From: Roseibium salinum
GTDB lineage: Bacteria; Pseudomonadota; Alphaproteobacteria; Rhizobiales; Stappiaceae
DNA length: 64,000 bases
Assembly (NCBI RefSeq): GCF_026240905.1
Contig: NZ_JAPEVI010000003.1
Location: 186,001 to 250,000 of the forward strand
Direction of reading: 5' to 3'
The notes under the pieces were generated by a model. That model ran no database searches and was not told the DNA's origin. It saw only the letters and a program-made list of their open reading frames with translations. Made by a program: the position numbers and the translations under genes. Numbering within the stretch: the first letter of the stretch is position 1; every line of letters begins with the position of its first letter. This document shows, piece after piece, positions 42,434 through 50,512 of the stretch.

Positions 42434-42454
42434 TCCCTGCAGCCATTGCAGGGA
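42434..42454 (+). terminator. Hairpin after the amidase gene
   Basis: Perfect 8-bp stem (42434-42441 with 42447-42454) and a GCCAT loop immediately after the stop codon. No T tract follows, so termination would be weak or Rho-dependent. Confidence 0.45.
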
Positions 42455-42803
42455 AGGACCGGATTTCAATGTCCGTGGCGCAGCCCGCTGGTACTGGGCC
42501 TCACCACAGATCAACCGGAACCAACGCATGGCCAATTCGTCCGGTTCCCGCATTGCAGCATTTTTTATGTCGCGAATTCGGGCCGCCGTCACATAGCTTC
42601 TCAGGAATGACGGTCAATCGCCTGATTGCAGGCCCCTTTTGGTCAAAAACTGCAGAAATTGACCAGTTTTAGCGCTATTATGCAGTAAAATGCTGTAATA
42701 AATTGAAATAATTCGTGATTGTATAGCGCCCATTTTGGTCCCATAGATCCGTCATTCCTCCGCCCCGAATTTAACGCAACGAGAACCATAAGGGCTGGAC
42801 TGA
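42455..42803 (+). other. Intergenic region before the lytic transglycosylase
   Basis: About 350 bases, GC-rich then strongly AT-rich from 42660 to 42740, where the promoter of the next gene probably lies. No gene or clear operator is seen. Confidence 0.5.
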
Positions 42804-43379
42804 ATGTCATTGTCATTCACGAAACTGGCTGGGGCGCTGTGCCTTTTCGCCTATGCAACCACTCTGACCGCGCCGGGTGCTCTGGCAGCAGGTGTCAGTT
42901 CCGGATCCGAACCGATCCTCCACATCCTCGATGCCGACCGGGAGACCGAGCTTGCTTCGGTCGACTCCAAGTCGTCAGGCACGGGAAGCAAATCCACAAG
43001 CAGCCATGACAAATATGTCAAGCTCATTCGCAAGGCGGCCGACAAGCACGGCGTGCCGCTGAACATCGCGAAGGCGGTCGTCCAAGTGGAAAGCAATTTC
43101 AACCCGCGGGCCCGCGGCAGTGCAGGGGAAGTCGGCCTCATGCAAATCAAACCGGCGACCGCCCGGGGCATTGGCTATCGCGGTTCCACAAAGGCGCTGT
43201 ATGACCCGGAGACCAACCTGGAGTGGGGCATGAAGTATCTCGCCGGTGCCCATCAACGGGCCAACGGTGATCTCTGCGGCACGATTTTGCGCTACAATGC
43301 CGGTCACTATGCAAAGCGCATGAACCCGATCAGCAGCCGCTATTGCAGCAAGGTCAAGCGCCTGATGGCATCCAGCTGA
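42804..43379 (+). CDS. Periplasmic lytic transglycosylase (SLT domain)
   Basis: 191 aa. A signal peptide (to about residue 29, A-L-A-A) and a Ser/Thr/Lys-rich linker (~50-68) precede the SLT domain. The catalytic Glu is in V-Q-V-E-S-N-F-N-P. G-E-V-G-L-M-Q-I-K-P-A-T-A, the N-L-E-W-G-M-K-Y-L motif and R-Y-N-A-G-H complete the family pattern. It cleaves glycan strands with formation of 1,6-anhydro ends in the periplasm; the amidase upstream recycles such products, but the genes are not one operon. It is followed by an excellent terminator. Confidence 0.88.
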   Translation: MSLSFTKLAGALCLFAYATTLTAPGALAAGVSSGSEPILHILDADRETELASVDSKSSGTGSKSTSSHDKYVKLIRKAADKHGVPLNIAKAVVQVESNFNPRARGSAGEVGLMQIKPATARGIGYRGSTKALYDPETNLEWGMKYLAGAHQRANGDLCGTILRYNAGHYAKRMNPISSRYCSKVKRLMASS

Positions 43380-43411
43380 TCAGGCAGCAGGACAATCCAT
43401 CTGAACGGAAA

Positions 43412-43439
43412 CCCCGCTGAGCTTTCAGCGGGGTTTTTT
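43412..43439 (+). terminator. Rho-independent terminator
   Basis: Perfect 9-bp GC stem (43412-43420 with 43425-43433), a GCTT loop and six T residues, 32 bases after the transglycosylase stop. Confidence 0.9.
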
Positions 43440-43481
43440 GTGCTCGGCAGATCGCCGGCCGGTCAGTTGTTCAAGAATTGT

Positions 43482-44156
43482 TCAGACGAATTTGCGCCGG
43501 GCGGCAGGAATGGAAGCCGGCTGAGGTGTTCCGTCGGGAACATCGGCGGCGGCAAGAGCCTGGCCGAGAGCCGTCACCACCGGCACGGTCCCGGCCCAGA
43601 CATGTGTTCCAAGGTCTTCCTTGTCGTCCACCGGACCGCCGGTGCGGATTTTCGTGCTGGCGTGCTCGATTTCCAGCACCAGTACACCGGTGGCCTTGTG
43701 CTCCTTCGTCATCATCTCGCGGCATTCATTCCAGCGACCGGGCAGAAGATGATCGGTGATGGCGGCCAGCGCCTCGATCTGTTCTGAGGGATCTTCCACC
43801 AGCCGCGCGGTGCCATGCACGATTGCGCAACGGTAATTCATGGAATGATGGAAGGCCGAACGGGCGACAACGAGACCGTCGATCATCGTAACGGTCAGGC
43901 TGGCCGGAACGCCTGCGGAGTTGTTCGTGATGATGCGGGTCGTGCTCGCCCCGTGAATGTAGACCCTGTCCCCGACCCGTGCGTAGGCCATTGGGATGAC
44001 CATCGGACGGTCTTCGTGGATGAAGCCGCAGTGCGCGACCAGACCCTGATCCAGGATCTCGTAAGCCAGGTCCCTGTCATAGCTGCCGCGACTCATCTGC
44101 CGGATTTTCGCGTGGCCGGGCGTATCTGCAGCCTGCCGTTTGTCCGAAGAGGACAT
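43482..44156 (-). CDS. Pyridoxamine 5'-phosphate oxidase-related flavin protein
   Basis: 224 aa from the ATG at 44156, with GGAGA upstream; longer starts run into the divergent promoter. The split-barrel shows G-S-Y-D-R-D-L-A-Y-E-I-L-D-Q-G, C-G-F-I-H-E-D-R-P-M-V-I-P-M-A-Y-A, Y-I-H-G-A-S-T-T-R and F-H-H-S-M-N-Y-R-C-A-I-V-H-G. These are marks of the PNPOx-related, nitroreductase-like group that binds FMN. It is divergent from a MocR regulator, a common pairing in which the regulator senses PLP and controls vitamin B6 or flavin-linked genes. It probably acts in the cytoplasm on a B6 vitamer or an F420/FMN substrate. Confidence 0.78.
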   Translation of the reverse strand: MSSSDKRQAADTPGHAKIRQMSRGSYDRDLAYEILDQGLVAHCGFIHEDRPMVIPMAYARVGDRVYIHGASTTRIITNNSAGVPASLTVTMIDGLVVARSAFHHSMNYRCAIVHGTARLVEDPSEQIEALAAITDHLLPGRWNECREMMTKEHKATGVLVLEIEHASTKIRTGGPVDDKEDLGTHVWAGTVPVVTALGQALAAADVPDGTPQPASIPAARRKFV

Positions 44157-44205
44157 AAATAGTCTCCATTTGATTATCTGACTTGTTTTCTGCTGTTTCG
44201 CCGAT

Positions 44206-44257
44206 AAACTGGTCCCTTCAAAGATCCAGTTTTTACATAATGACAGATCCAGTTTTT
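44206..44257. promoter_or_regulatory. MocR-type operator with inverted and direct repeats
   Basis: AAACTGG (44206-44212) faces CCAGTTT (44226-44232) as an inverted repeat. GATCCAGTTTTT occurs twice in direct orientation (44223-44234 and 44246-44257), 23 bases apart. The second copy lies inside the first codons of the regulator gene. Two-box direct repeats plus an inverted repeat are usual in MocR/PdxR operators. Confidence 0.65.
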
Positions 44258-45709
44258 CCTGAAGGCATATTGAACCTGGATCGGTCGGGCCAGGTGCCCT
44301 TGACCGAACAGATCTATCGCGGCTTTCGCGATGCGGTCCGGACCGGACTGCTACCGTCCGGCACGCGGCTGCCGTCGACGCGGCGTCTGGCTGCAATCCT
44401 GAAAGTGGCAAGGAACACGGTGTCTACCGCCTATGAGCTGCTGCAGGCGGAAGGCATCACCACCGTCAGGGCCGGCGCTGCGCCGAGGATAACGGAGGGC
44501 CTTCGCCTTGAGGGGGCGGCGGATGCTTGCTCGGGGCCGGTTCCCGGGCCGGCTCTTTCGGCTCGCGGTGAGATCATGGCGGCAAACCTGCGCGGCAGGG
44601 GGTGGGCCTTCCGGCACGGAGCGCTTCAGCCCGGCGCACCGGCTCTCGATTGCTTTCCATACGAGGAATGGGCCCGGTGCCTGCGCCGGGCTGCCCGCCT
44701 CGAGCGCACGGCCGACCTGCAATACCGCAATTATGCGGGCGTTCCGGTCCTGAAGCAGCGGCTCGCCAGCCACCTTGCAGCCGAACGCGGCGTGCGGGCC
44801 AGGCCGGACCAGATCCTGGTCACCGGTTCCATGCAGGCAAGCCTGTTTCTGATTTCTCAGGTACTCACCGACCCCGGAGACGATGTCTGGCTGGAGGAGC
44901 CGGGATATCTGGGGGCGCGCACAGCCTTCCATGGGGCCGGCCTGAGGATCCATCCGCTGCCCACCGACGGGGAAGGGGCGGACGCAACGAGGATGTCCAC
45001 CCGGGACGGTTCCCCCAGACTCATCTATGTGACGCCGTCACATCACTATCCACTCGGCATGCGCATGCCGCTCGCACGGCGCATGGCTCTTCTCGACACG
45101 GCGCGCTCCGCCGGGGCGATTGTTCTGGAAGATGACTATGACAGCGAGTTTCTGTTCTCGGGCCGCCCGGTGGCGGCCCTCCACGGTCTTGCGGAGGAGG
45201 GCAGGGTCATCTACCTGGGCACCTTCTCAAAGAGCCTCATGCCGGGCCTGCGCATCGCCTATTGCGTTGTGCCTGTGACGCTTGTGGAGCCGTTCACTCA
45301 GCTCATGCGCAACGTGGGTTGCGCCGCCAACGTGCAGGCGCAGGTAGCGCTGGCACAGTTCATGGACTGTGGCGCCTACCAGAAGCACCTGAAGCAGATC
45401 CGTCATATCTACCGGGAAAGGGGCGAGATGCTGGTGGAGGCGTTGAGAAGACGCCTGGGCAATCGTATTCGGGTGGAGCTACCGACGGGAAATGTCCAGG
45501 TGGCTCTCAGTTTCCGCGAGCGGATCGACGATGTGGGGCTCGCCCTGGCCATGCAGAATTTCGGCTTCGCGGTGTCTCCGCTCAGCAACTGTTACTCCGG
45601 CGAAGACAGGACCTCCGGCCTGATCATCGGCTTCGCCGGAGCGACGGCCGAACAGATCTCTCAGGGGGTCGACATCCTGGGAGATCTTCTCGGGCAGTAT
45701 GCGTTCTAG
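44240..45709 (+). CDS. MocR-family regulator (GntR helix-turn-helix fused to aminotransferase-like domain)
   Basis: 489 aa from the ATG at 44240 (an upstream frame start would add ~19 poor residues). A GntR winged helix (~residues 15-80: L-T-E-Q-I-Y-R-G-F-R-D-A-V-R-T-G-L-L-P-S-G-T-R-L-P-S-T-R) and linker lead to a fold-type I aminotransferase domain. The PLP region shows G-S-M-Q-A-S-L, E-D-D-Y-D-S-E-F, and Y-L-G-T-F-S-K-S-L with the PLP Lys. It probably senses PLP and controls itself and the divergent PNPOx-like gene through the repeats between them. The 3' end overlaps the convergent response regulator by 4 bases. Confidence 0.85.
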   Translation: MTDPVFPEGILNLDRSGQVPLTEQIYRGFRDAVRTGLLPSGTRLPSTRRLAAILKVARNTVSTAYELLQAEGITTVRAGAAPRITEGLRLEGAADACSGPVPGPALSARGEIMAANLRGRGWAFRHGALQPGAPALDCFPYEEWARCLRRAARLERTADLQYRNYAGVPVLKQRLASHLAAERGVRARPDQILVTGSMQASLFLISQVLTDPGDDVWLEEPGYLGARTAFHGAGLRIHPLPTDGEGADATRMSTRDGSPRLIYVTPSHHYPLGMRMPLARRMALLDTARSAGAIVLEDDYDSEFLFSGRPVAALHGLAEEGRVIYLGTFSKSLMPGLRIAYCVVPVTLVEPFTQLMRNVGCAANVQAQVALAQFMDCGAYQKHLKQIRHIYRERGEMLVEALRRRLGNRIRVELPTGNVQVALSFRERIDDVGLALAMQNFGFAVSPLSNCYSGEDRTSGLIIGFAGATAEQISQGVDILGDLLGQYAF

Positions 45710-46524
45710 ACCCGCATGCGTTTCATGAGCAGCTTGAACACCTGAATGGGAGGGTAGGGGTACTCGATCGTGTCGTCGATCCCTGCGTCCCGGATACATT
45801 CGCGTTGTTCTTCGGACAGTTTGGGAGGGGCCAGAAGGACCGAAACTCCCTTCCAGTCCCGGCCGATGCCTTCGGTCACGTATTTCAGATAGTAATGGAC
45901 GATCTTGCTGTAGACGATGAAAACGATGTCCGTGTCCTTGAGCGTGAAGCTGCGCTTTACCAGCTGATCTTCTGAAATAACCGTCACGACGCAACCGAGA
46001 TCGTTAAGGGCATTCAGTATCGGTTGCACGGATGACGGTTTCTGGGCAATGAACGTAACGCGCAGATCTTCCGATGACGCTCTCTGCTTTTGCAGGGCGC
46101 TGTAAATGCGCCGAAGCTTTTGCTGGTTCTGTTTTCGAACGCGGAGAACTTGTGCAAGACTTGCTTCGACCGTTGCCAGGAGCAGGTCGTAGTCGACAGG
46201 TTTTGTGAGGTAATCGTCGACGCCGAGCCGCTTGCCTTCCAGCAGGTCGTCCCGGGTTGCCTTTGCCGTCAGAAAGATGACGGGAACGTCATGCAGGTTC
46301 GGCCGGCTCTGGCGGATGTGTTTCAAGAACGCGGTCCCGTCCATTTTCGGCATCATCATGTCGCTGATGATGACATCCGGCTTTTCGGTTTGCAGGAGTT
46401 CAAGAGCCACCTGTCCGTTCTTGGCCGTCAGGACTTCGTAATCCTGGTCTTCGAGTTCCTCCTTCAAGTCCCGAAGAAGCATCTCTTCATCTTCCACGCA
46501 CAATATCTTTGCAGTCTTGGACAT
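45706..46524 (-). CDS. Response regulator with an unusual C-terminal domain
   Basis: 272 aa. The receiver domain (~residues 5-125) has the acidic pair E-D-E (11-13), phosphoacceptor Asp55 in V-I-I-S-D-M-M-M-P-K-M-D-G, Thr in F-L-T-A-K-A, and Lys in L-T-K-P-V. After a charged coiled coil (~130-155), residues ~157-272 form an alpha/beta domain without HTH or enzyme motifs (V-T-F-I-A-Q-K-P-S-S-V; D-I-V-F-I-V-Y-S-K; V-S-V-L-L-A-P-P), which looks like a second, phosphate-less receiver-like fold. It is encoded directly after the PAS histidine kinase gene (34-base gap), so they form a pair. Output is probably through protein interaction. Confidence 0.8.
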   Translation of the reverse strand: MSKTAKILCVEDEEMLLRDLKEELEDQDYEVLTAKNGQVALELLQTEKPDVIISDMMMPKMDGTAFLKHIRQSRPNLHDVPVIFLTAKATRDDLLEGKRLGVDDYLTKPVDYDLLLATVEASLAQVLRVRKQNQQKLRRIYSALQKQRASSEDLRVTFIAQKPSSVQPILNALNDLGCVVTVISEDQLVKRSFTLKDTDIVFIVYSKIVHYYLKYVTEGIGRDWKGVSVLLAPPKLSEEQRECIRDAGIDDTIEYPYPPIQVFKLLMKRMRV

Positions 46525-46558
46525 TACTCAACTTCCACATCTGTTTGACGGCTGCGGA

Positions 46559-48127
46559 TTAATTTGCCTCGGCCAGCATTTTTCTCACTTTTTGCTGTGT
46601 TTTGGGGATGGTCACGGTGACTGTCGTTCCCTTGCCGACTTCGCTGTCAACTTCGATAGTGCCACCATGCTTTTGCACGACCATTCTTGTCATGTTGAGG
46701 CCGATGCCCGTGCCGGCGATGCCGCTGGAGGTGGAGGCGCGGAAATAGCGCTTGAAGATGTTCGGCAATTCGTCGGACGGAATCCCCACGCCTTCGTCGC
46801 GCACCGTGATGACCGCATGGTCTCCCATTTCCGAGCCGATTACGTAGATCCTCGAGTTGTCGGGGGAATACTTGACCGCGTTCGATATGAGGTTCGATAT
46901 GCTTTGTTCGATGAGCTTTCGATCGACTTCCATCTGCTCGGGAAGCCAGTCAACATCGACATGAAACTTGTGCATCCTTGCGAGGGTCTGCTGCCTGCCG
47001 CAAACCGTTTTGACCAGATCGCGCAGGGCCACGGGCTCGACTTCGACTTCCATTCCCACGGATTGCGATTGAGAAAAATTCAGGAAGCGGTTGATGAGGT
47101 ACTGCATCCGCTCGACGGACTCGCGGATGTTCCCAAGCCGTTCCACGATGGTTCCCGGTTCCAACCGTTCCACCTTGCGCAGCATCCGTTGGGCATTGCT
47201 GTCGATGATGGCCAGCGGCGTTCTGAACTCGTGGGATGCCATCGAGACGAATTCGCGCTGCATCTCATTGACTTCTTTTTCTTTTCTGAGATGGCGGACC
47301 AGTTCGTCAGTATGGCTTTGAAGGACGGACTGCTGTTCCTTGTAGGTGGTGATATCCGAATAGACACACAGCATACCGCCGTCGTCCGTCCGGGTTCGCG
47401 TTGCCCTGTACCACCGGCCGTCCGGAAACTTGCGTTCACTCCACATGTTTTGGTCATCGGCGAGTTCGTCGAGACTCCAGTGAGGATCGCCGGGAAACAA
47501 TGAACGAATTACCTCACTCACGTGAGCGTTCTTAGCCAGCAGCCTAGGCAGTTCGGGGTAGATCTCGCGCATCTTGTTGTTCGCAAGGATCACCCTCCCA
47601 TCCGGGTCGGCAATGGACAGACCGTCCTTGATCCCGTTAATGGAATTGAGCAGCAAGTCCCGGTTCGCCTCGAGTTCGCTTGTCCGTTCTTTCAAAGAAA
47701 TCATCAGGTGGTCGCGGCCGATCTGCAGGGCTTTTTCCTGCTCATGTTCCTTGGTGACGTCAGTGTAAATCGTAATGAAACCGCCGTTCTCCATGGGCGA
47801 TCCCTGGATGCGCAGCACGGTGCCGTCAGGTCTGCCACGGACAAAATCGTGCGGCAGGAACTTTCTGGCGAGTTCGAGACGCTGCTGCACTTGTTCATCC
47901 GGGTCGCCGGGGCCGTAATCTCCGCGCTTTGCATTGAACCGAAAGACGTTTTCCAGGCTGCGGTCTTCCTGCAGAAGGTCATACGAAATGCCCAGGAGTT
48001 TCAGTGCGGTCTGGCTGACCAGCACCAGGTTGAGCTCCTTGTCGATGATTGACAGCCCTTGAGGGACCGATGAGGCCAGGCACTTGAGGAGTTCGGTTGG
48101 TTCAAAATTGCCGTGAATAAAGTGCAT
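46559..48127 (-). CDS. PAS-domain sensor histidine kinase
   Basis: 522 aa from the ATG at 48127, with AAGGTAA upstream. Two PAS domains (~residues 10-130 and ~165-285) are joined by a coiled coil; no membrane helix is present, so it is a soluble kinase. The H-box S-H-E-F-R-T-P-L-A-I-I, N-box L-I-S-N-A-V-K-Y-S-P, G1 D-E-G-V-G-I-P and G2 G-T-G-I-G-L-N-M are intact. PAS domains suggest sensing of redox, a small ligand or light, but no flavin Cys motif is evident. The cognate response regulator lies 34 bases downstream. In C-terminal direction the ATPase ends with a basic tail. Confidence 0.88.
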   Translation of the reverse strand: MHFIHGNFEPTELLKCLASSVPQGLSIIDKELNLVLVSQTALKLLGISYDLLQEDRSLENVFRFNAKRGDYGPGDPDEQVQQRLELARKFLPHDFVRGRPDGTVLRIQGSPMENGGFITIYTDVTKEHEQEKALQIGRDHLMISLKERTSELEANRDLLLNSINGIKDGLSIADPDGRVILANNKMREIYPELPRLLAKNAHVSEVIRSLFPGDPHWSLDELADDQNMWSERKFPDGRWYRATRTRTDDGGMLCVYSDITTYKEQQSVLQSHTDELVRHLRKEKEVNEMQREFVSMASHEFRTPLAIIDSNAQRMLRKVERLEPGTIVERLGNIRESVERMQYLINRFLNFSQSQSVGMEVEVEPVALRDLVKTVCGRQQTLARMHKFHVDVDWLPEQMEVDRKLIEQSISNLISNAVKYSPDNSRIYVIGSEMGDHAVITVRDEGVGIPSDELPNIFKRYFRASTSSGIAGTGIGLNMTRMVVQKHGGTIEVDSEVGKGTTVTVTIPKTQQKVRKMLAEAN

Positions 48128-48493
48128 TGGTTTACCTTGGGAATTCCCGGCCTTGCGACATTCATCTGAGGGAAATATGCGCATCCGAAAATAACAAAGA
48201 GTAAATTATCGGGAGAGACTCCTAAGGTTGTACATTCATTGCTACATAAGTTAGGTTTTTAGTTATTTCATCGCGAAAATTGACGATGAATACCTGTTGC
48301 TTTACTTATGTCATTTTGACGAGCTTTGAGCTTTGCAACCAGATCTGACATCGACGAAAAGCGGCGGTTTCGCTTGATTTGCGCCGCATCCACATGTGTC
48401 GTGCCCGGCAGTGGCGGGCGACGTTCATCGGAAAAGCGAACCCGGTCAGTCCACTTGCTTGACCTGGAGGCCAAACCCACCTAAGTCCCATGC
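48128..48493. other. Intergenic region between the kinase and rnpB
   Basis: About 365 bases, AT-rich 48185-48300, GC-rich later. The kinase promoter (minus strand) and the rnpB promoter (plus strand) should both be here. No gene was found; short open frames on the minus strand lack a Shine-Dalgarno. Confidence 0.5.
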
Positions 48494-48906
48494 GCCAGTC
48501 GGCCGGACAGCCGCTGCCGCAAGTGCCGAAAGGCCGCGGCGGAGGAAAGTCCGGGCTCCACGGAAACACGGTGCCGGGTAACGCCCGGCGAGGGTGACCT
48601 TAGGGAAAGTGCCACAGAAAGCAAACCGCCCCGGCCGGGTCGAGAGGCCTTGTTCGGGGTAAGGGTGAAAGGGTGGGGTAAGAGCCCACCGCGCAACTGG
48701 CAACAGGGGCGGCATGGTAAACCCCACCGGGAGCAAGACCGAATAGGGACAGCGCGGGCCCGGAGAGATCCGGGACCAGGCCGGTTTCCAGGCCAGCTGT
48801 CCGGGTTGGTTGCACGAGGCGTCTGGCAACAGGCGTCCCAGATGAATGGCTGTCGCGTCCGCGCAAGCGGGCCATACAGAACCCGGCTTACAGGCCGGCT
48901 GGCGCC
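48494..48906 (+). ncRNA. rnpB: RNase P RNA (bacterial class A)
   Basis: About 413 bases. The ends pair as P1: GCCAGTCGGCC (48494-48504) with GGCCGGCTGGC (48893-48903). Conserved cores are in order: GAGGAAAGTCCGGGCTCC (CR-I) near 48540, AGGGTGAAAGGGTG and GGTAAGAGCCCACCG near 48660-48690 (J11/12 side and P12), GATGAATGGCTGTC near 48841, and ATACAGAACCCGGCTTA near 48880 (CR-V). It is the ribozyme that removes 5' leaders from tRNA precursors, with the RnpA protein. A GCGCC plus TTTTTT tail just after P1 (to 48912) provides termination. The length and fold are normal for alphaproteobacteria. Confidence 0.95.
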
Positions 48907-48914
48907 TTTTTTCC

Positions 48915-49287
48915 TCACTCCGGATCTATAAACGATCCGGGTGCCGCCGCATGTGGCACATTCCAACCGAAATAAACTTCCGCGCAAACGAGCTTGTCGT
49001 TCTTGATCGTGAGCACTTCGGTGTTGCGGAATTTCTTTCCCTTGTCCGTTGTGCCTTCCATAGGTGACGACAACTTCCTCTTCGTGCGCAATGGCCCGCA
49101 GGACTGTCATCTCGACGATTGACGCGTGGTTCGGCCAGCATCGGTCGAAATAGGTCTTTCGGTCGATGCGATTGTCATAGGGGCTGGTGAAGCGGAATTC
49201 GTCTGAGATCAGGGCTTCGGCGGTCTCACGGTCGCTCTTCGCATAGGCACGGAAGATGGCCTTCGCAGTCTCGATTGTTGAATTCAT
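48915..49287 (-). pseudogene. SnoaL-like (NTF2-fold) protein gene with a frameshift
   Basis: The start at 49287 gives M-N-S-T-I-E-T-A-K-A-I-F-R-A-Y, then E-F-R-F-T-S-P-Y-D-N-R-I and Y-F-D-R-C-W-P, the first part of an NTF2-like/SnoaL-type protein. At ~49058 (after V-V-V-T-Y) the frame is lost; reading one base over restores G-T-T-D-K-G-K-K-F-R-N-T-E-V-L-T-I-K-N-D-K-L, then G-W-N-V-P-H and a stop at 48915-48917. An extra G/C in the codon after V-V-V-T-Y is the simplest cause. With it corrected the product would be ~123 aa. The gene is convergent with rnpB. It may be a true pseudogene or a sequencing error. Confidence 0.7.
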
Positions 49288-50044
49288 TGATGTGTGCCTC
49301 CAGCTGGGCGAGTGGTGCCGGCAGTTCCGACCGGTCCCGGATGCCGACCTGGTCAGGAAGATGGAGTTGGGAAGGCTTGAAGTGCACTCCCCGGCTGTGC
49401 GGCCGCAGCAAACGGGCCTGCATGCAATCATAGTCAAACCAATTGCAAAATGCAATCAGATTTGTTCAAGGCGGTGGCCTGCGGGGTGAATGCTTTCGGG
49501 TCGCATTCAGGCCTGTCACAGACGCTGCGCCAGACTTCGGCAGGCGTCGGTTTCGTTCTCCACAAGTCTTTCAAGCCGGGCAAAAATTGCCGGGTTTCCA
49601 ACGATGGAGCCCTAAAACCTCCGTAATCCTGCGAATCCGATTCTCCTTTTCTGTCAAGGCTTCATTAAGCATGTTTCGCCTAAGGTCATCCGACGGGATC
49701 GTGGGAGGGCAATTCCAGGCGGAATCCATGAGATTCCATTGACCGCCCATGCCATCCCATGCTATCCCATAATGACCCAGAATGGGGAGTGCAGGCCCAT
49801 TTCAGTAGGGCTGAGGACATCGATTTACCGGCTCGCAAGGGGCTCGGTTTTGCAAATTGCATGTCCTGGCAGGTAGCCGGCCTTTCTCCTTGTTTCGGGT
49901 CTTTGGTCAATCCGCATTCGGGCGATGTCGCCTGAGTTCATCAAAAGTTGATTGACTTCAAAGTGTTGGAGCAGCTTGGTTGCACCGGAAAGCGCGGGCT
50001 GCTCTGGGGGTTTTGACGGATGGACATCCGTTTCGAGGGATTTT
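49288..50044 (+). other. Leader region of the division cluster
   Basis: About 750 bases with no credible gene. It holds the MraZ-box array (49746-49799), a small palindrome GGAATC-CATGA-GATTCC (49721-49737), and presumably the mraZ promoter closer to 50045. GAGGGA before 50045 is the mraZ Shine-Dalgarno. Confidence 0.6.
49746..49799 (-). promoter_or_regulatory. MraZ-box array: TGGG repeats at 10-base period
   Basis: On the minus strand TGGG occurs at 49746-49749, 49756-49759, 49766-49769, 49776-49779, and again at 49796-49799 (the 49786 place is missing). A degenerate unit lies at 49736. This is the MraZ operator pattern, TGGGN repeats separated by 5 bases. It lies ~245-300 bases before mraZ and should mediate autorepression of the cluster. 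Confidence 0.75.
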
Positions 50045-50512
50045 ATGGCCGGCTTTGTTTCTCACTTTACCAACCGGCTGGATGCCAAGGGTCGTGTATC
50101 GATCCCGGCGCCCTTCCGTGCGGTGTTGGCGAGAGATGGATTTGAAGGTCTTTACTGCATTGCTTCTCCGCACTGTCAGGCGGTCGACGCCGGCGGGAAC
50201 GAGTTGCTGGCCGAGATCGAAAAGCGCTCCGATACAGTTGCGAAGCTGTCGCCCGATCACGACGCTCTGGCAGTTGCTCTTTTTGGTGCCAGCGAAAATC
50301 CGAAAATCGACGGAGATGGCCGCATGACCATTTCCGACATGATCCGCGACCATGCCGGTATCACCGACCAGGTGACCTTCGTCGGCATGAAATACAAATT
50401 TCAGATCTGGGAGCCGGAAAAGTTCCGCGAGTACCGCGCAGAGGCCCAAAGGCGCGCGCTCGCGTTGCTGTCGGGGCAAGCCCCCGCACCCTCTCCAGGA
50501 GAGCCGGTATGA
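50045..50512 (+). CDS. mraZ: MraZ, transcriptional repressor of the division cluster
   Basis: 155 aa from the ATG at 50045, with GAGGGA upstream; an earlier frame start has no Shine-Dalgarno and adds unrelated residues. Two AbrB-like swapped-hairpin halves are visible: F-T-N-R-L-D-A-K-G-R-V-S-I-P-A-P-F-R and, repeated, I-D-G-D-G-R-M-T-I-S. MraZ forms a ring that binds the TGGG repeats and represses the dcw cluster, here seen upstream. Alphaproteobacterial versions are slightly longer. The stop overlaps the rsmH start (ATGA). Confidence 0.93.
   Translation: MAGFVSHFTNRLDAKGRVSIPAPFRAVLARDGFEGLYCIASPHCQAVDAGGNELLAEIEKRSDTVAKLSPDHDALAVALFGASENPKIDGDGRMTISDMIRDHAGITDQVTFVGMKYKFQIWEPEKFREYRAEAQRRALALLSGQAPAPSPGEPV

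Noticed and set aside
49747..49790. CATCCCATGC-like tandem units as a minisatellite
   Set aside because: Only the CCCA core is kept with exact ten-base phase, which matches MraZ boxes better than a slipped tandem repeat.
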